From NCBI GenBank assembly GCA_047967505.1, contig CM106538.1: DNA of 64,000 nt; one strand, given 5' to 3'. This DNA is from Dipteris shenzhenensis. Taxonomy: Eukaryota > Polypodiophyta > Polypodiopsida > Gleicheniales. Below the pieces are notes generated by a model that saw nothing but the letters and a program-made list of their open reading frames with translations, had not been told where the DNA came from and did not search any database. Position 1 is the stretch's first letter; each line of letters starts with the position of its first letter. The position numbers were made by a program, and so were the translations under genes. Positions 45,816 through 56,381 of this stretch are shown piece after piece.

Positions 45816-45828
45816 GGCTCTGATACCA
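45816..45828 (-). other. Primer-binding site of the young copia
   Basis: TGGTATCAGAGCC, complementary to the initiator Met-tRNA 3' end, starts immediately next to the 5' LTR. Confidence 0.95.
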
Positions 45829-46126
45829 TGTAAAGAATGAGGGAGAGAGATAGGAGACTCAAGTTCAGCTTTCTTCACAACACACAAAAGAGAGAGGACA
45901 CAAAGTTGGAGGGTGAAGCCTTTCTTCACTTTTGCATACAACAACCATACAATAGAAGAGGGAAATACCCTATATGTCAAAACCTAGAATATGTGGTTCA
46001 TATGTGAACCCAAACCAAAAACATACGTGGTAGTCTAACTACACCACGAGTACAACTATCATAGGCGGTGACATAAATGATAGTCACCCAGGAGATATAT
46101 CGGGGGTAGAGCTTGATATCTCAACA
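45829..46126 (-). repeat. 5' LTR of the young copia (298 bp)
   Basis: Carries the promoter of the element. Identical to the left LTR except for one C/T change. Confidence 0.97.
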
Positions 46127-46131
46127 TACCA
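46127..46131. repeat. Right 5-bp target duplication (TACCA)
   Basis: Second copy of the duplicated target; the old copia's coding text resumes here (FTKPLGK). Confidence 0.95.
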
Positions 46132-46306
46132 AACCACTTGGCAAATAGCTTTTTGATATAAGCACAAAAATGCTCTTAGTTTCACTCAGAAGAAGGACAT
46201 TCCCATTAAAGGGGTGTGATGGAATGTAATGTTCAGTCCTTCTTCGATTCCCCATAATCATCATCTTGAGGGAAGGCCTACTTCATGATGTTGATCTTGA
46301 GGGAAG

Positions 46307-46640
46307 GTGTTGAGGAACCATCTCAACATCATATGCTAAATATGTGCAAAGCACTAACCCAGTAGAGTGCTATAAAGGAAAGGGTTAGAAACCCTAACCC
46401 TAACCCTAAAGGAGTTTGTATATATTCATCATTTTCAACTAAATCTAGTGTACAGTTGTCATTTGTGGTGTGCTCTCTAGTTGTGCCCTCTCTCCTCATC
46501 CCCATTCTTCTCCTCTCCTCTCTCCATATTTGTTCAAGGTGGTGATGAGAGTGTGTAATGAGGTTTGTTATAGTGCAGCAGACTCGCCATGAGATTTGTC
46601 GGTTGCTTGTCATAGAGAGGTCGTGGGGAGTTTGGAAAAT
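46307..46640 (+). repeat. Probable 3' LTR of the old copia
   Basis: A GAGGGAAGG purine tract precedes TGTTGAGGAACCATC, an LTR-like start. CTATAAAGG (46,371) and TGTATATATTC could be promoter words. It includes ACCCTAACCCTAACCCTAAA at about 46,390. The right edge is not determined and the matching 5' LTR is not in view. Confidence 0.5.
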
Positions 46641-48802
46641 CCTTCACATGAGGGCTACACTTTAATCAAAGTTTATCAATTGATATGTCTCCCTAGTGAA
46701 TTTAGGGGGAGATTTAATTAATCCACTGCCCTGCACATGATTCATATGTGATTAACATAAGGTTTTTTTTACATTAGAAAAAATGAATTTTTTTAAATAA
46801 AAGGTTTTACAAGATAAACAAGGTTTTATGAAATTTTGTTAATAAAAGGTTTCACAATATAAACAAGGTGATAATTTTCAATGGGCTTGCCAAGCAGATT
46901 CTACACTCACAAGAGGAAGAGTGCTGCCACAAAACCATGCCACCAAATTTCCTTAGTAAATAGGGGCATTAAAAATCAAACATTTCACCCTCCCAAATTT
47001 TCAAAATCCATAGCAATGATCTTCTTATTGAAAGTTGTTGGATTTTTCCTGGCAACAATTTACTCACATGTGGCTAGCATATGATTCTCGACTCATAGCT
47101 ATTGCTTCCTGATAGTGGAAATTCATTGCTATCAGCCAAGTTGAGAAATTTATGTAGCCAATTGTACCCAATTTCACTCCTAATTTAATTCCTTAAGTAA
47201 ATCTAGGTGTTAAATATCCTCCCCAAAAGATCATCCATTTCACGAGTTTATAGAAATTTTCCCTAGCCATATTGTGTGCCACCAAAACATCATTATGCTT
47301 TGTTGCAAAAACAAGTTACAGAAGTAGGAATTTGAAAGGAGGGACCTCCCCAAACAGATGATGATTCTTGCATCTCTAAAATCTACATGAGTGTTACCCA
47401 AAAAAGCTAGAGCCTCCAAATCATCATGCTTGCATGGCACCTAACCCTACCATATATAGACAACCATGCATCAGTCTAGCAACTAAACACAATTGTGAAT
47501 CATGCTACATTGGACAACCCAAATACAAGCCACTAGGGGGCCTCTAGAAAGTGCCACCAACCTCCCACCAACAAGTGGACCAATACATACATGATCAAGA
47601 TGCAAAATAAAATTAAATCATAATTCTCTCTTTTTTGTTTGAGAAAGCAAGAATAATTACTAAGACCTTCCCAAGAGGGGCAGGCCAAAAAGAGTACTAA
47701 AACATAGCTCCAAGAGCTCAAAAGGCTAGATTGTACTAAAGATTACAATTTACAAAATATTGTAGCAATTGAAGGATCTCAATCCGAACTAGACACAATA
47801 GATTTGGTGGAATGGGAATGTGGCAAAATACAAGAGAATCTTGATTGTGACAAATGCACTGAATAACCAATCCTTTGATGAGGTCCCACAAAATAATTTG
47901 AGGCTTCGATGATTTTCCCTTATCACCCATAATGCAACCTTCCATTTGAACGGCATTATGATTTGTGCTTTTGAGCAAATATTGCCAAATTGACCGAGAA
48001 ACCAAGCACTCCCAAAAGAGAGGGTGAGGGAGAGGGGGGCTACATGGAGGGAGAGGCAGCTGAGCGAAGGACAAGAGGGGGAGGGAGAGGCATGAACTGG
48101 GGGAGAGGTGTGAGGGAGGGGGAGGAAGGAGAGGGATGAGTCGAGGGAAAGAGTGTCATGAGCAGAGGGAAAGAGCAGCAAAGGAGCGACATGAGCAGAA
48201 GGAGGCATGAGCGAAGAGAGTGGCAAGAGAGAGGTATAAGGGAGAGTAGAAGGAGTGGGGGAGGCAGAAGGTTAATCATGTCAATAATCTCCTTACATTG
48301 AACTAATTGGTTAATCAATCCCTTACACAGATAATCAAGTTAATAATCCCCTTACACAAAAGCATTTTTTCCACCCAACTGTCACATGAACAAGCTCTAG
48401 AGTCTACATTATTCAACACCACATAATTCACAAGATGATGTTCAATTCTCTTATTTCTCAATGGCAATCTAGGTAAGTGAAAATAAACCCTTATTATTTA
48501 TCCACCATTAAGAAAAAGTTATTTAATTTCTTTTAGGCTTGACCTTAAGTTAGTCTTAAAAGGAACATTGTACCTATATTACACTTGAGTTTGATGGTCA
48601 AGCAATTTCATTAGGCTCAAAAAACCAAATATATATACAACTGCACATACAGTAATCCAAAATATGTGTTCACTTCGTTTGCTAAAAGGTTAGTACATTC
48701 ACGCTTAATTTTTCCCTAGAATAATAGAAGATTTTATAAGGAATTTTTAATTTGGTACTTGAGTAAGTGCAAAAATTCCTAAATTGCACTTTTACGTGTT
48801 AG
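46641..48802. other. Non-coding spacer with GA-rich tract
   Basis: No supported gene. A strongly purine-rich tract (GGGAGAGG-type) lies at about 48,015-48,270; frames through it are low complexity. The rest is AT-rich. Confidence 0.55.
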
Positions 48803-49222
48803 AAAAGGGGATACCCCTAGGTACAAGCAAGATGATGTATAGCCAAAAGGGTTCCTTCTACCAACCTTGCTCATTCATTCTTACCAATTAGTCATCCGTA
48901 TATTGAAAAAGTCGCCACCTTGCTCATTCATTTCGGCCATTAGTCATCTGTATATTGAGAAAGTGGACAAGGAAAGAGTCCCCCCTCTGGACTGCATCAT
49001 CCCTCAAAATACGTATTCCTCATAGCAAGACAAGTGGGATTGGAACACCTATGATGTAAGAATCCTAGGAAGCTACATTTTCATAGTTGATAGGGATGGG
49101 AAGAAGTCCTTAAAACACATATCCCAAAAGCTCTTTTGGAAGGGGAATATGAATGGCCTAAACTCGATCATGTAGAAGCTGATGATGTCATACTCAAGTT
49201 GGCCACCTTGTAGACTTTGGGG
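48803..49222 (+). repeat. Upstream block, copy 1
   Basis: Begins AAAAGGGGATACCCCTAGG and ends GGCCACCTTGTAGACTTTGG. It shares with 49,697-50,184 the words TTCATT...GCCA, GTATATTGA-AAGAGTGG, TCCTCAAAAT, GGTGTAAGAA, TTGGAAGG-GAATA and GATCATG, all in order. Diverged direct duplication. Confidence 0.7.
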
Positions 49223-49696
49223 CTTCATCCCAACTTTATGAGTGCACGTAAGATGATGCAACCCACAAACAACGCATTCTCACCATGTTTTCACTTCTTG
49301 ATCTAGAGAAATAATGTTGAACCAAAGAGAAGACTAAGATACTGGTATTCATTCGAGCTTGTTGCGTCCATGCATGGGCCAGAATGGTACCTTACATTCT
49401 ACTATTCTGGTCCCATTTGGAACCCCAAAGGCCATGGTCTCCCCATGTATACTAGCTTTTGAAACCATTATAATTTCACACTCTTCGAGTAGTTTATCCC
49501 ATAGGTTTTTTTTTTTGGTAAAGGGCATAGGACCCAATTTTGTGGGTCCATGGGATGTTATGGCATTACATAAAGCTTGGTCTCAAAACTTACCATCTAC
49601 ATAGCGTTTCAAACCATGCAAAAAATGCCTTCTAGAAGGAAGTTCGACCTTGCTAACTTTATGTCCTGCTTGAACTTTACTTGACGTGCACACTAG

Positions 49697-50184
49697 CAAA
49701 AGGGGATATACCTAGGTATAAGCAAGGTGATGTATAATGACACGGTTCCTAGTGGGCCCTCCTCTCATCTTTGGAGACCTCACTCATTCGTTTTCGCCAA
49801 TCAGTCCTCCATATGTTGTAAAAGCGGCCACCCTACTTATTCATTTCTGCCAATTAAACTCATCTGTATATTGAAAGAGTGGCCAAAGGGAAGGGTCCCC
49901 ATAGTCAACGGAACCATTTTTTAAAACGCTTCAAATGAGTGCGATATATTCCTCGTCCCCACTGGATGTGTGGAAGTAAGCATTCCTCAAAATTCAAATG
50001 AAGCCAATGCTATATTCTTCGTACCACCTACGGTGTAAGAAAGCTACAAGGGAGTGGTTGGAAGGCCATGGAACACGTAATCCCAAAAAAGCCATATTGG
50101 AAGGAGAATACGAACGGTGGAGATTCGATCATGGGAGTTGATGACGTTAGTATTCAAAGCTGGCCACCTTGTAGAGTTGCAGGG
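49697..50184 (+). repeat. Upstream block, copy 2, abutting BOR-like exon 1
   Basis: The second copy of the block ends about 80 bp before the ATG at 50,263. It is either the duplicated promoter/5' region of the BOR gene or a repeat that landed there. The gap between copies (49,223-49,696) has no supported gene. Confidence 0.65.
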
Positions 50185-50262
50185 AGCTTTGTTTTTCGTT
50201 GCTCTCTCGTGAGCTTCCAGTCGCTCATCCTTCCCAACCTTCGTCTTCCCTGCCTTGCTACC

Positions 50263-50369
50263 ATGCACTACGCTCGCCTTGCTCCCTTTCGTGGCATCCG
50301 CAAGGACTTCGCAGCTCGCCTCCAGTTCTATAAGCAGGACTGGACCGCCGCCTTCGCCTCTCCTTCCAG
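50263..50369 (+). CDS. Exon 1 of a borate exporter-like (BOR/SLC4-type) gene
   Basis: ATG at 50,263 opens a 36-codon exon with PFRGIRKDFAARLQFYKQDW. Plant BOR proteins, plasma-membrane exporters that load boron into the xylem, begin with this pattern: a PF/F-GI-xD motif, an Arg-x-x-x-YK(Q/E)DW motif about 8 residues on, then the first membrane segment. The exon would end after AG at 50,369 with donor GTTTTT at 50,370, giving a phase-2 intron at the position where the next exon should supply the first transmembrane helix. That exon is not found in the remaining 13.6 kb, so the intron is long or the copy is a fragment. Codon use is GC-rich, unlike the surrounding repeats. Confidence 0.6.
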
Positions 50370-51290
50370 GTTTTTCATCCACTCTTCTTGAATTCGTCTC
50401 TTCCTCGTTATTTTCATTAGCATCGGTACAACGTTTTCTCAAGTCGCGAACCGGTTGTTGGGTGCACGGTAAAGGGCTCCCGCTTAGCTAGCGGAAATGC
50501 TAGGAATCACTTACATGCAACGTGTCTTGCAAGAAATGAAAGATGGGCAATTATAACGTGCCTCTCCGCTTATTTCTTTCTGAGCTCCGCAAAAGTCAGA
50601 TCGATTTTCTGGGTTGTACTGCTACGGTCGGTAGAAGCTATCCCTTAACCTTCAAGTATATCAAGCTGCTTTCGTCCGATGTTTGATTGCAATACCACAA
50701 ATTGAAACGTCAATCTCAAGGATTGCTGTTTCTCAAACTATGAGAAGAAAGAAGAGCCAGTCGAACACAATTCTGCATCTTATCACGCAAGGAAACTTTG
50801 CCTAGCTGTAAGTATATATTCCCCTTCCCACGACACGTGTACGACACTTACATTCATGCGTCCACAACTACGATAGAATAAATAAGTCATCACGGGCGCA
50901 TCAGCAAATTTCGTACTCTCTAAAATCAGCGAATTGAGGATGGTTCTCTTGTTCTAAGCAAACGATTCTGTAGATTGTCAGGACAAGACGCCACTTCCAA
51001 TGCAGAGACAAATACGCGTCCACAATTAGGCGAGCATGATAAAATAAATAGGTCATCCCAAGTGCATTAGCAAATTTCGTATTCTTTATCGCTTTCTCTT
51101 TCTATTTTTCAGAATTTTACAAGGGTGGAAGTTTGCGTTCCCTTCACTCATTGCAGCTAACTTTCTCTCTAGGCTGCTTACTGTTTTCTGGAATAGTATG
51201 TCTCTCAATCTCACATCGGTACGTTTCATTAGTCTAAGCATTTATTTTACTTGTTTGCAAATCATGGGCCTTGAAACATGGTTACAAATG
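50370..51290 (+). other. Presumed BOR intron 1, proximal part
   Basis: Read as intron only if the exon call is right. It contains a diverged tandem duplication of about 145 bp: units near 50,850-50,935 and 51,000-51,090 share GCGTCCACAA, AATAAATA-GTCATC and AGCAAATTTCGTA. No second BOR exon is seen. Confidence 0.45.
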
Positions 51291-51293
51291 TTT

Positions 51294-53640
51294 TTAGTTC
51301 CAATATTTAAACCTTAACAAACCTTGGGCTGTTATGCATGGTTGCATGTGGCTAAAGCAGAAGGAGAACGCAAACCATCCTAATATAAAGAAGAATATAT
51401 GGACAGCTGCTACTGGCTCCTCCTCTGTATAGAAAGCCTTTGGAATCCTGATAGTGGCAGAGTAAGAAGGAATATGTGGCTTACAGATAGTAAGAGCCAT
51501 GAGATAGAGACCAGACGAAACCCGAGTGGCAATCAAAACAATACCACCTCTATGCAAAGCCCAATCAGAACAACTGTAAATCCTGGAATGGATGGGCCTC
51601 GAATGTCTGTTATTTGACCAGGACAATAGGAGCAATGGTGGCAAGGCATGAAATGCATCATCAATTCAACAATCTCTGCCTCTAAACTGAAAAATCAAGT
51701 CATCCCAGGAAGCTCTATCAAGAGAGTAAATGCCACATTCCATTCCTCTCTATATCTAAGGTCAAGACCACCATGTTGAAGCCACCTCCAATGATCCAAG
51801 AATCAGCTATAGGGGCCCAAGAGAACAACTCTTTGCAAAATAGAATCCGTTACGCCCTGTTGAAGTATAGATATTAAGGAAACCAATCTTAACCCCATCT
51901 ATCAAACCCAATGTTCTCTAGATGGAACAATAATTCCATGGCGAATTCCATAGAGGGAGGATGGTGGCTGAAAATGAAGTGCGCGTGTCTTCTCTAGGGC
52001 CAAATGCAGTATATCAAGAAGTGCAACTGCCAACTAGAAATGCATGTCCCTTCTCTGGGGCCCATACCAAAAACTGCAAGTGGAAGAAACGTGACTTGAC
52101 TTTTGCAATCCCTACTATCCAGTTTGCGCTCTTGGATACAAAGAATATCAATAGGTCCCCCCAAACCACTTTGAATCTGATCGCATATCATCCGTCTACA
52201 GCGGTGATGTGGTACACCATCTAAACCCTGAACGCTCCAGCTAAAAAGCTTCATCGATGAGATACGGTAGCCTAGAACTGCTTTCTTGACCTAGTGGTGA
52301 ACGCACTCACCCCATGTGACCTGAACTTAAGGCATAAGCAAGAGCCAGAAAATCCATTGAAGATGAGAGATCAATCCAAGGCTGAAGTTGAATGGCTTGT
52401 GGAGAATGTCTATCTGCAAAAGTAGGAGCAAACTCCAAAAGGTCTCTGCAATCAGATAGGACAGTAAAATTATTATGCTGCACAAGCTGAAATGAAGAGG
52501 CATAACATGGGAGGGCTTGACCATCATATAAAGTGGAGTGGAATGCGCTACCCTGGGTACGTCTGAGGGAATGGTCAACAAAGCATCTTCATAAGAGAGA
52601 GAATCTGCTGATGAGCATATGGAGAGAGAGTCTTAGAAAGAGCCGGCTGGTCCTGATCAAGCCACATGAAAGGAAAGGGTCGTATTCCACAGATAAAAAA
52701 TGAGCAAGGAAAACCTAATACAGATGAAGATGAACTTCGTGACAATTCAGGGCAGGATTTTGCATCACCTCTATGCCAAGACACCTTTATGGAAAATGAG
52801 ATCTCTAAAAGAAAAACCCGTCCTTTTTAACATCTATATGAAAAGCAAGTTTAAAAGAACTCAAACACTGGTGGGCTCCATGCTTTGATAATGCCCAGGA
52901 AGTGGAAGCACAAACTCTTCGTAGTTAATGAAGGGTATAAGCACAATGAGAGGGCTCAAAACGGTGATAAGAATTCCCCCCTAAATCAAGTGGTCCCCAA
53001 AAATTGTTTGATAGCAGCTCTGATTGTGTTGTATCCGTTGAACAACACTTAGTGTCACAGCCTCATCAATTTTCAAAAGGATATGATGGAGTGTACAATG
53101 GGGAGTCCAAAAGAAAGCTACCTCTCAATACAGATGCTGAGGTAATAGTTTAAATGGTTCTGACCTGGGGAGAAAGAGTACATGGAGTAGTAGTTACATA
53201 GCCAAAGTAATAAGTCTTTAAGGTTGTGTCCGGTGGACCTAGACAAGCAAATATCAGCAGCCACTGGCACAGCCTCAAAGTTCCTTAACATATGCAAGGG
53301 AGATGGTCCAATTAAAGGTTAGATTTAAAAATAACTTTAATCTTATCCTCCTAACAGAAAAAAGTGTAGACACAAAAAGTGTAAGAACAACCACCACTAG
53401 ACTAGTAAGTTACTATTCTGCAGTATGCAGGAGGCGCCTGAAGCTTTGAGTCTGGTGTTGGTGCCTGCCATCTTGGACTACTGGGAGGAGCATGGGCAAT
53501 AGTAGCATCTTGTTGAAACGAAAAATCATGCCTTCTTTGCCTTTTGGGGCATTTTCTTTCCTTGGGTAACCCCTAGCAAAATGCCCAAAGAATCTCCAAA
53601 TATGACACTGGTCCTAGCACCCCACAATATTATCCTCTGA
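51294..53640 (-). pseudogene. L1-like LINE remnant with endonuclease and zinc-knuckle pieces
   Basis: On the minus strand the frame from ATG 52,254 reads MKLFSWSVQGLDGVPHHRC ... IDILCIQERKLDSRDC, the start of an apurinic-type endonuclease, closely like the LINE at 56,378. Another piece at 51,294-51,644 (LLSWSNNRHSRPIHSRI, DWALHRGG) is its end. Near 53,530-53,620, DQCHIWRFFGHFARGYPRK is a decayed ORF1 zinc knuckle. The RT part is absent. The ORF1 DUF4283 segment appears deleted, because a low-complexity tract (53,680-53,850) directly precedes the knuckle. It is a head-to-head neighbour of the full-length LINE. Confidence 0.7.
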
Positions 53641-53880
53641 CTGAAAGGGAACCATCTTCATTCTGAAGGATGATAGGCGTGCTACGAGGGGGCAGGCAGC
53701 GTGCAGGTAAGGGGGGTCAGGATGAGGAAGAGGAGCAATAGGCAACAGGCTGAGGAAGAGGAGCAATAGGCAACAGGCTGAGGAAGAGGACAACATGGGG
53801 GGCTGAGGATAAGAGGGGGCAGACTGAGGAGGAGCAACAGGCAACAGGGAGGGAGAGCAGCCATTTTTGGCTCCCAGTCT

Positions 53881-53960
53881 TTGAAGCTTCTGTGGTCATG
53901 AATCATTCACAACATGCCTTTTGAATCTTCTGTGGTCATGAATCATTCACAACACTTTGT
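53881..53960. repeat. 40-bp tandem duplication
   Basis: Two adjacent units contain TTCTGTGGTCATGAATCATT and differ at only a few positions. Confidence 0.9.
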
Positions 53961-54300
53961 CATGTTTGCAATTCTTTGGTCGCTCAGTGACTTCTCTATG
54001 GGTCAGTTTTTGCTTTGGCTTATGGTCCTTCCAGCTGATCTTCAATTGTTGTCTTCCTAGTTTTCGGCAGCTTTCTAGCTGATCTTTTATTTTGGTCTTC
54101 TCGATTTTGGCAGCATTTTGTTTTTTTTGCTGTTCGCTGTTTCGCTGTAATGTTGATAGTGCTTCTTTTGTGTAGATTCCAAAGCATGCATATGGGCTAG
54201 ATTCTTTGCCAATCTTCATATCAGTCAAAGATCTAGGTGAATAGAGATCTTCCCTCACCTTCAATTGATCTTCATTAGAATTTATTGGTGTATTTGCGCA

Positions 54301-54315
54301 AGAAAAGATATGTGC
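54301..54315. repeat. Left LINE target duplication (15 bp)
   Basis: AGAAAAGATATGTGC, identical to 60,793-60,807. One further A may belong to it. Confidence 0.9.
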
Positions 54316-54835
54316 CAGAACAATACTTGACAGGCTGCTGCTCCTCCCGGCTCCCTTGCTGCACCCTCTCCCTCAGCCCATCCCTCCCTCTCTCCCTTTC
54401 CCTCAGCCCCTCCCTCTCCCTCAGCCCCTCCCTCCCTTCTCCTCCTCCCCTTCCAGCCCGCCCCCTTCCAGCCCGCTCCCTCTCCTCCCCCTCTCAGCCT
54501 GCTCCTCCGCCCCCTCCCTGCCTCTCCGCCCCCTCCCTGCCTCTCAGCCTGCCCCCTCCTCTCCCTCTCCTCCCCCTTCCCTTCTGCCCCCGCTCCCTCT
54601 CCTCCCCCTCCCTGCCTGCTCCTCCGCCCCCTCCCTGCCTCTCAGCCCGCCCCTTCCTCTCCCTCTCCTCTCCCTCTCACTCAGCCTCTCCCCTTTATTC
54701 CTCCCCTCCTCGCCCCTTCCCCCGCTCCCTCCTCACCTCCTTTCCCTGTTTTCTACCCCCCTTTCTCCCGCAGCATTTTTTGGAGCGGAAGGAGCCTCCA
54801 AATTGTCAGAGTCGGCCTCCTCACCTCGATTGGCG

Positions 54836-56381
54836 ATGGATACTCCGTCAGCCAATCCTACTCCACCTCCATCGGCCGCGAAAACTATTACCTTTTCTAA
54901 AGACGAGTTGTAGCAGCTCAAGAAGGATGTAGAGATTGAATGCTCTACCACGTTGCTAGCATGCATCTTCGGGTCTCACCCCTCTAGATCCCAAGCCAGA
55001 GACTGGATGCTTGCGGCTCTCCCCCCAGACCTCACTCCATGATTGTTAGATGTTCGTCTTCTGGGACGAGGTTTTTTCCAGGTTGTTTTTGACACTCCAG
55101 AGGCTGCGAGCACTGTGCTCAAAGCTGAGTTTTTACACCTGGGACACAGGAAGATCTTCTTTGAAGCCTTTCATATTGGTTTCGACCCAGTGGAGACAGA
55201 TAAGGAAATCTTTTCGCTCATCATCAGATTCCCCGGGCTTCCCCAGGTTTACCATCGACTTCTTTCTGTTATTGGGGAGCATTTTGGCGCAATTGCTGAG
55301 ATCCCACCCCTCCCTGGGTTGCCATTGACTGCAGCAGAGGCAACCAAGGCTGATGGGGTACCTAGAGTTAGGGTCCTCTGTAAGGATCCTAACCTCAAGA
55401 TGGATCATGTTATGATCCAGCTCCCGGATGGTTCCTTTTTTCGCCAGAGCGTAGAGATTTCAGGCAGACAGGACCAGTGCAAGATATGCAGGACCATTTG
55501 CCAGGGATTGCCCCAGGAAGAAGAAAAGGCCCAAGAAGCCCTCTGGTACAGCTACCGCCGCATGGCCTCGACAAGGGGGACAGGTGGGTGGTATAGGTCC
55601 AGCACTTGCTCCTCGGCCTCGACAGAGGGGTGGTACAGGTCCAACACCTGCTCCTCGACCTTCGCATGGCGGTCCTCCTCAGGATGGTGGTGGTACAGGT
55701 CCAGCACCTGCTCCTCGGCCTCGACAGGGGGGTGGTACAGGTCCATCACCTGCTTCTCGACCCCCACCTACCTCAGGGGCACGCGACGCTCTCCAGTGGG
55801 TTTCGGCACGTGTGCAGATCCCTCCTTCAGTTCACAAGGGTACATTAGTGGACTCTGCTTCACCTGGAGCTGTCCCTCCAGTCTCACCTCGCACAGTCTG
55901 AGACACTGAAGCTTCGACCTCCTCCTTGGTTGCAGCTTCTTCCCTAGATCCAGTGGTGCCAGACGCTCTTCTTGAGGCAGTAGAGGTCTCCGCGGCTGGG
56001 CAGACACAGGATAGAGAGCAGTCCTCACTTCCTTCCTTGGATAGGGGGAAGGGGATGGTTTACACTATTGATCCTCTTCCCTCAGAAGGGATCCTTCGCA
56101 CTCCGGTGTCTGGCTTGCTTCACAGGAACTCGTTTTTAGCCCTGGCAGATGGTTTAGATTTCCCAGAGGAGTCGTCTGTGCCCGCTACTTTTGGGGAGAC
56201 TGTGATTGGGTTTCCTGTTGACAGGGCTTCTTCTTCAGGTGGCAGGGTTCTTTCCCCTGTTGATTTTCCGCCACTTGGTTCCATTCCTCCCTCCTCGAGC
56301 AGGAGGTCTTCCCCTGTTGAGGGGTTTGTTTCCGCCACTAGGTCGGGTAAGGTGTTCCACTCTACATCCTCCCGTCGATGA
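54836..56381 (+). pseudogene. LINE ORF1 (DUF4283 plus CCHC knuckle)
   Basis: Chosen start ATG 54,836 (MDTPSANPTPPPSAAK). RNA-binding protein of the LINE particle. DUF4283-like region 55,040-55,440 (GRGFFQVVFDTPEAAS, RFPGLPQVYHRLLSVIGEHFG). Knuckle near 55,475-55,520: QCKIC in one frame and FARDCPRKKKRPKK in the next, so a 1-bp change splits the zinc site. Then four copies of a GGTGPAPAPRP-type repeat (55,588-55,760) and a Ser/Pro-rich tail. In-frame stops at 54,911, 55,040 and 55,899. The stop TGA at 56,379 overlaps the ORF2 ATG (ATGA), as expected for termination-reinitiation. Confidence 0.85.

Larger units (their letters stand above)
40627..46126 (-). mobile_element. Complete young Ty1/copia retrotransposon, 5,500 bp
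   Basis: Two 298-bp LTRs in direct orientation differ at a single base (ATACGTGG left, ATATGTGG right, near 40,790 and 45,991). A perfect TACCA duplication, a primer-binding site and a polypurine tract are all present. Transcription runs right to left: LTR, gag, pol, LTR. Domain order protease-integrase-RT-RNase H defines copia. LTR identity implies a very recent insertion. Two lesions, a UAG between gag and pol and a 13-bp duplication in pol, make this copy unlikely to produce full Gag-Pol by itself. Confidence 0.97.
36290..46640 (+). mobile_element. Old degenerate copia element (host of nested insertions)
   Basis: Protease, integrase, reverse transcriptase and RNase H text is readable in order at 36,340-37,118, 38,620-40,626 and 46,127-46,180. 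A purine-rich tract then leads to a probable 3' LTR starting TGTTGAGGAACC at 46,307. Two insertions split it: an LTR-type fragment (about 37,120-38,620) and a complete young copia (40,627-46,126). Dozens of stops and shifts show age. No 5' LTR or gag is recognisable. Confidence 0.75.

Noticed and set aside
54285-54932. Proline/serine-rich 185- and 215-codon frames
   Set aside because: The DNA is a C/T-rich 5' untranslated tract of the LINE. The real ORF1 start is at 54,836.
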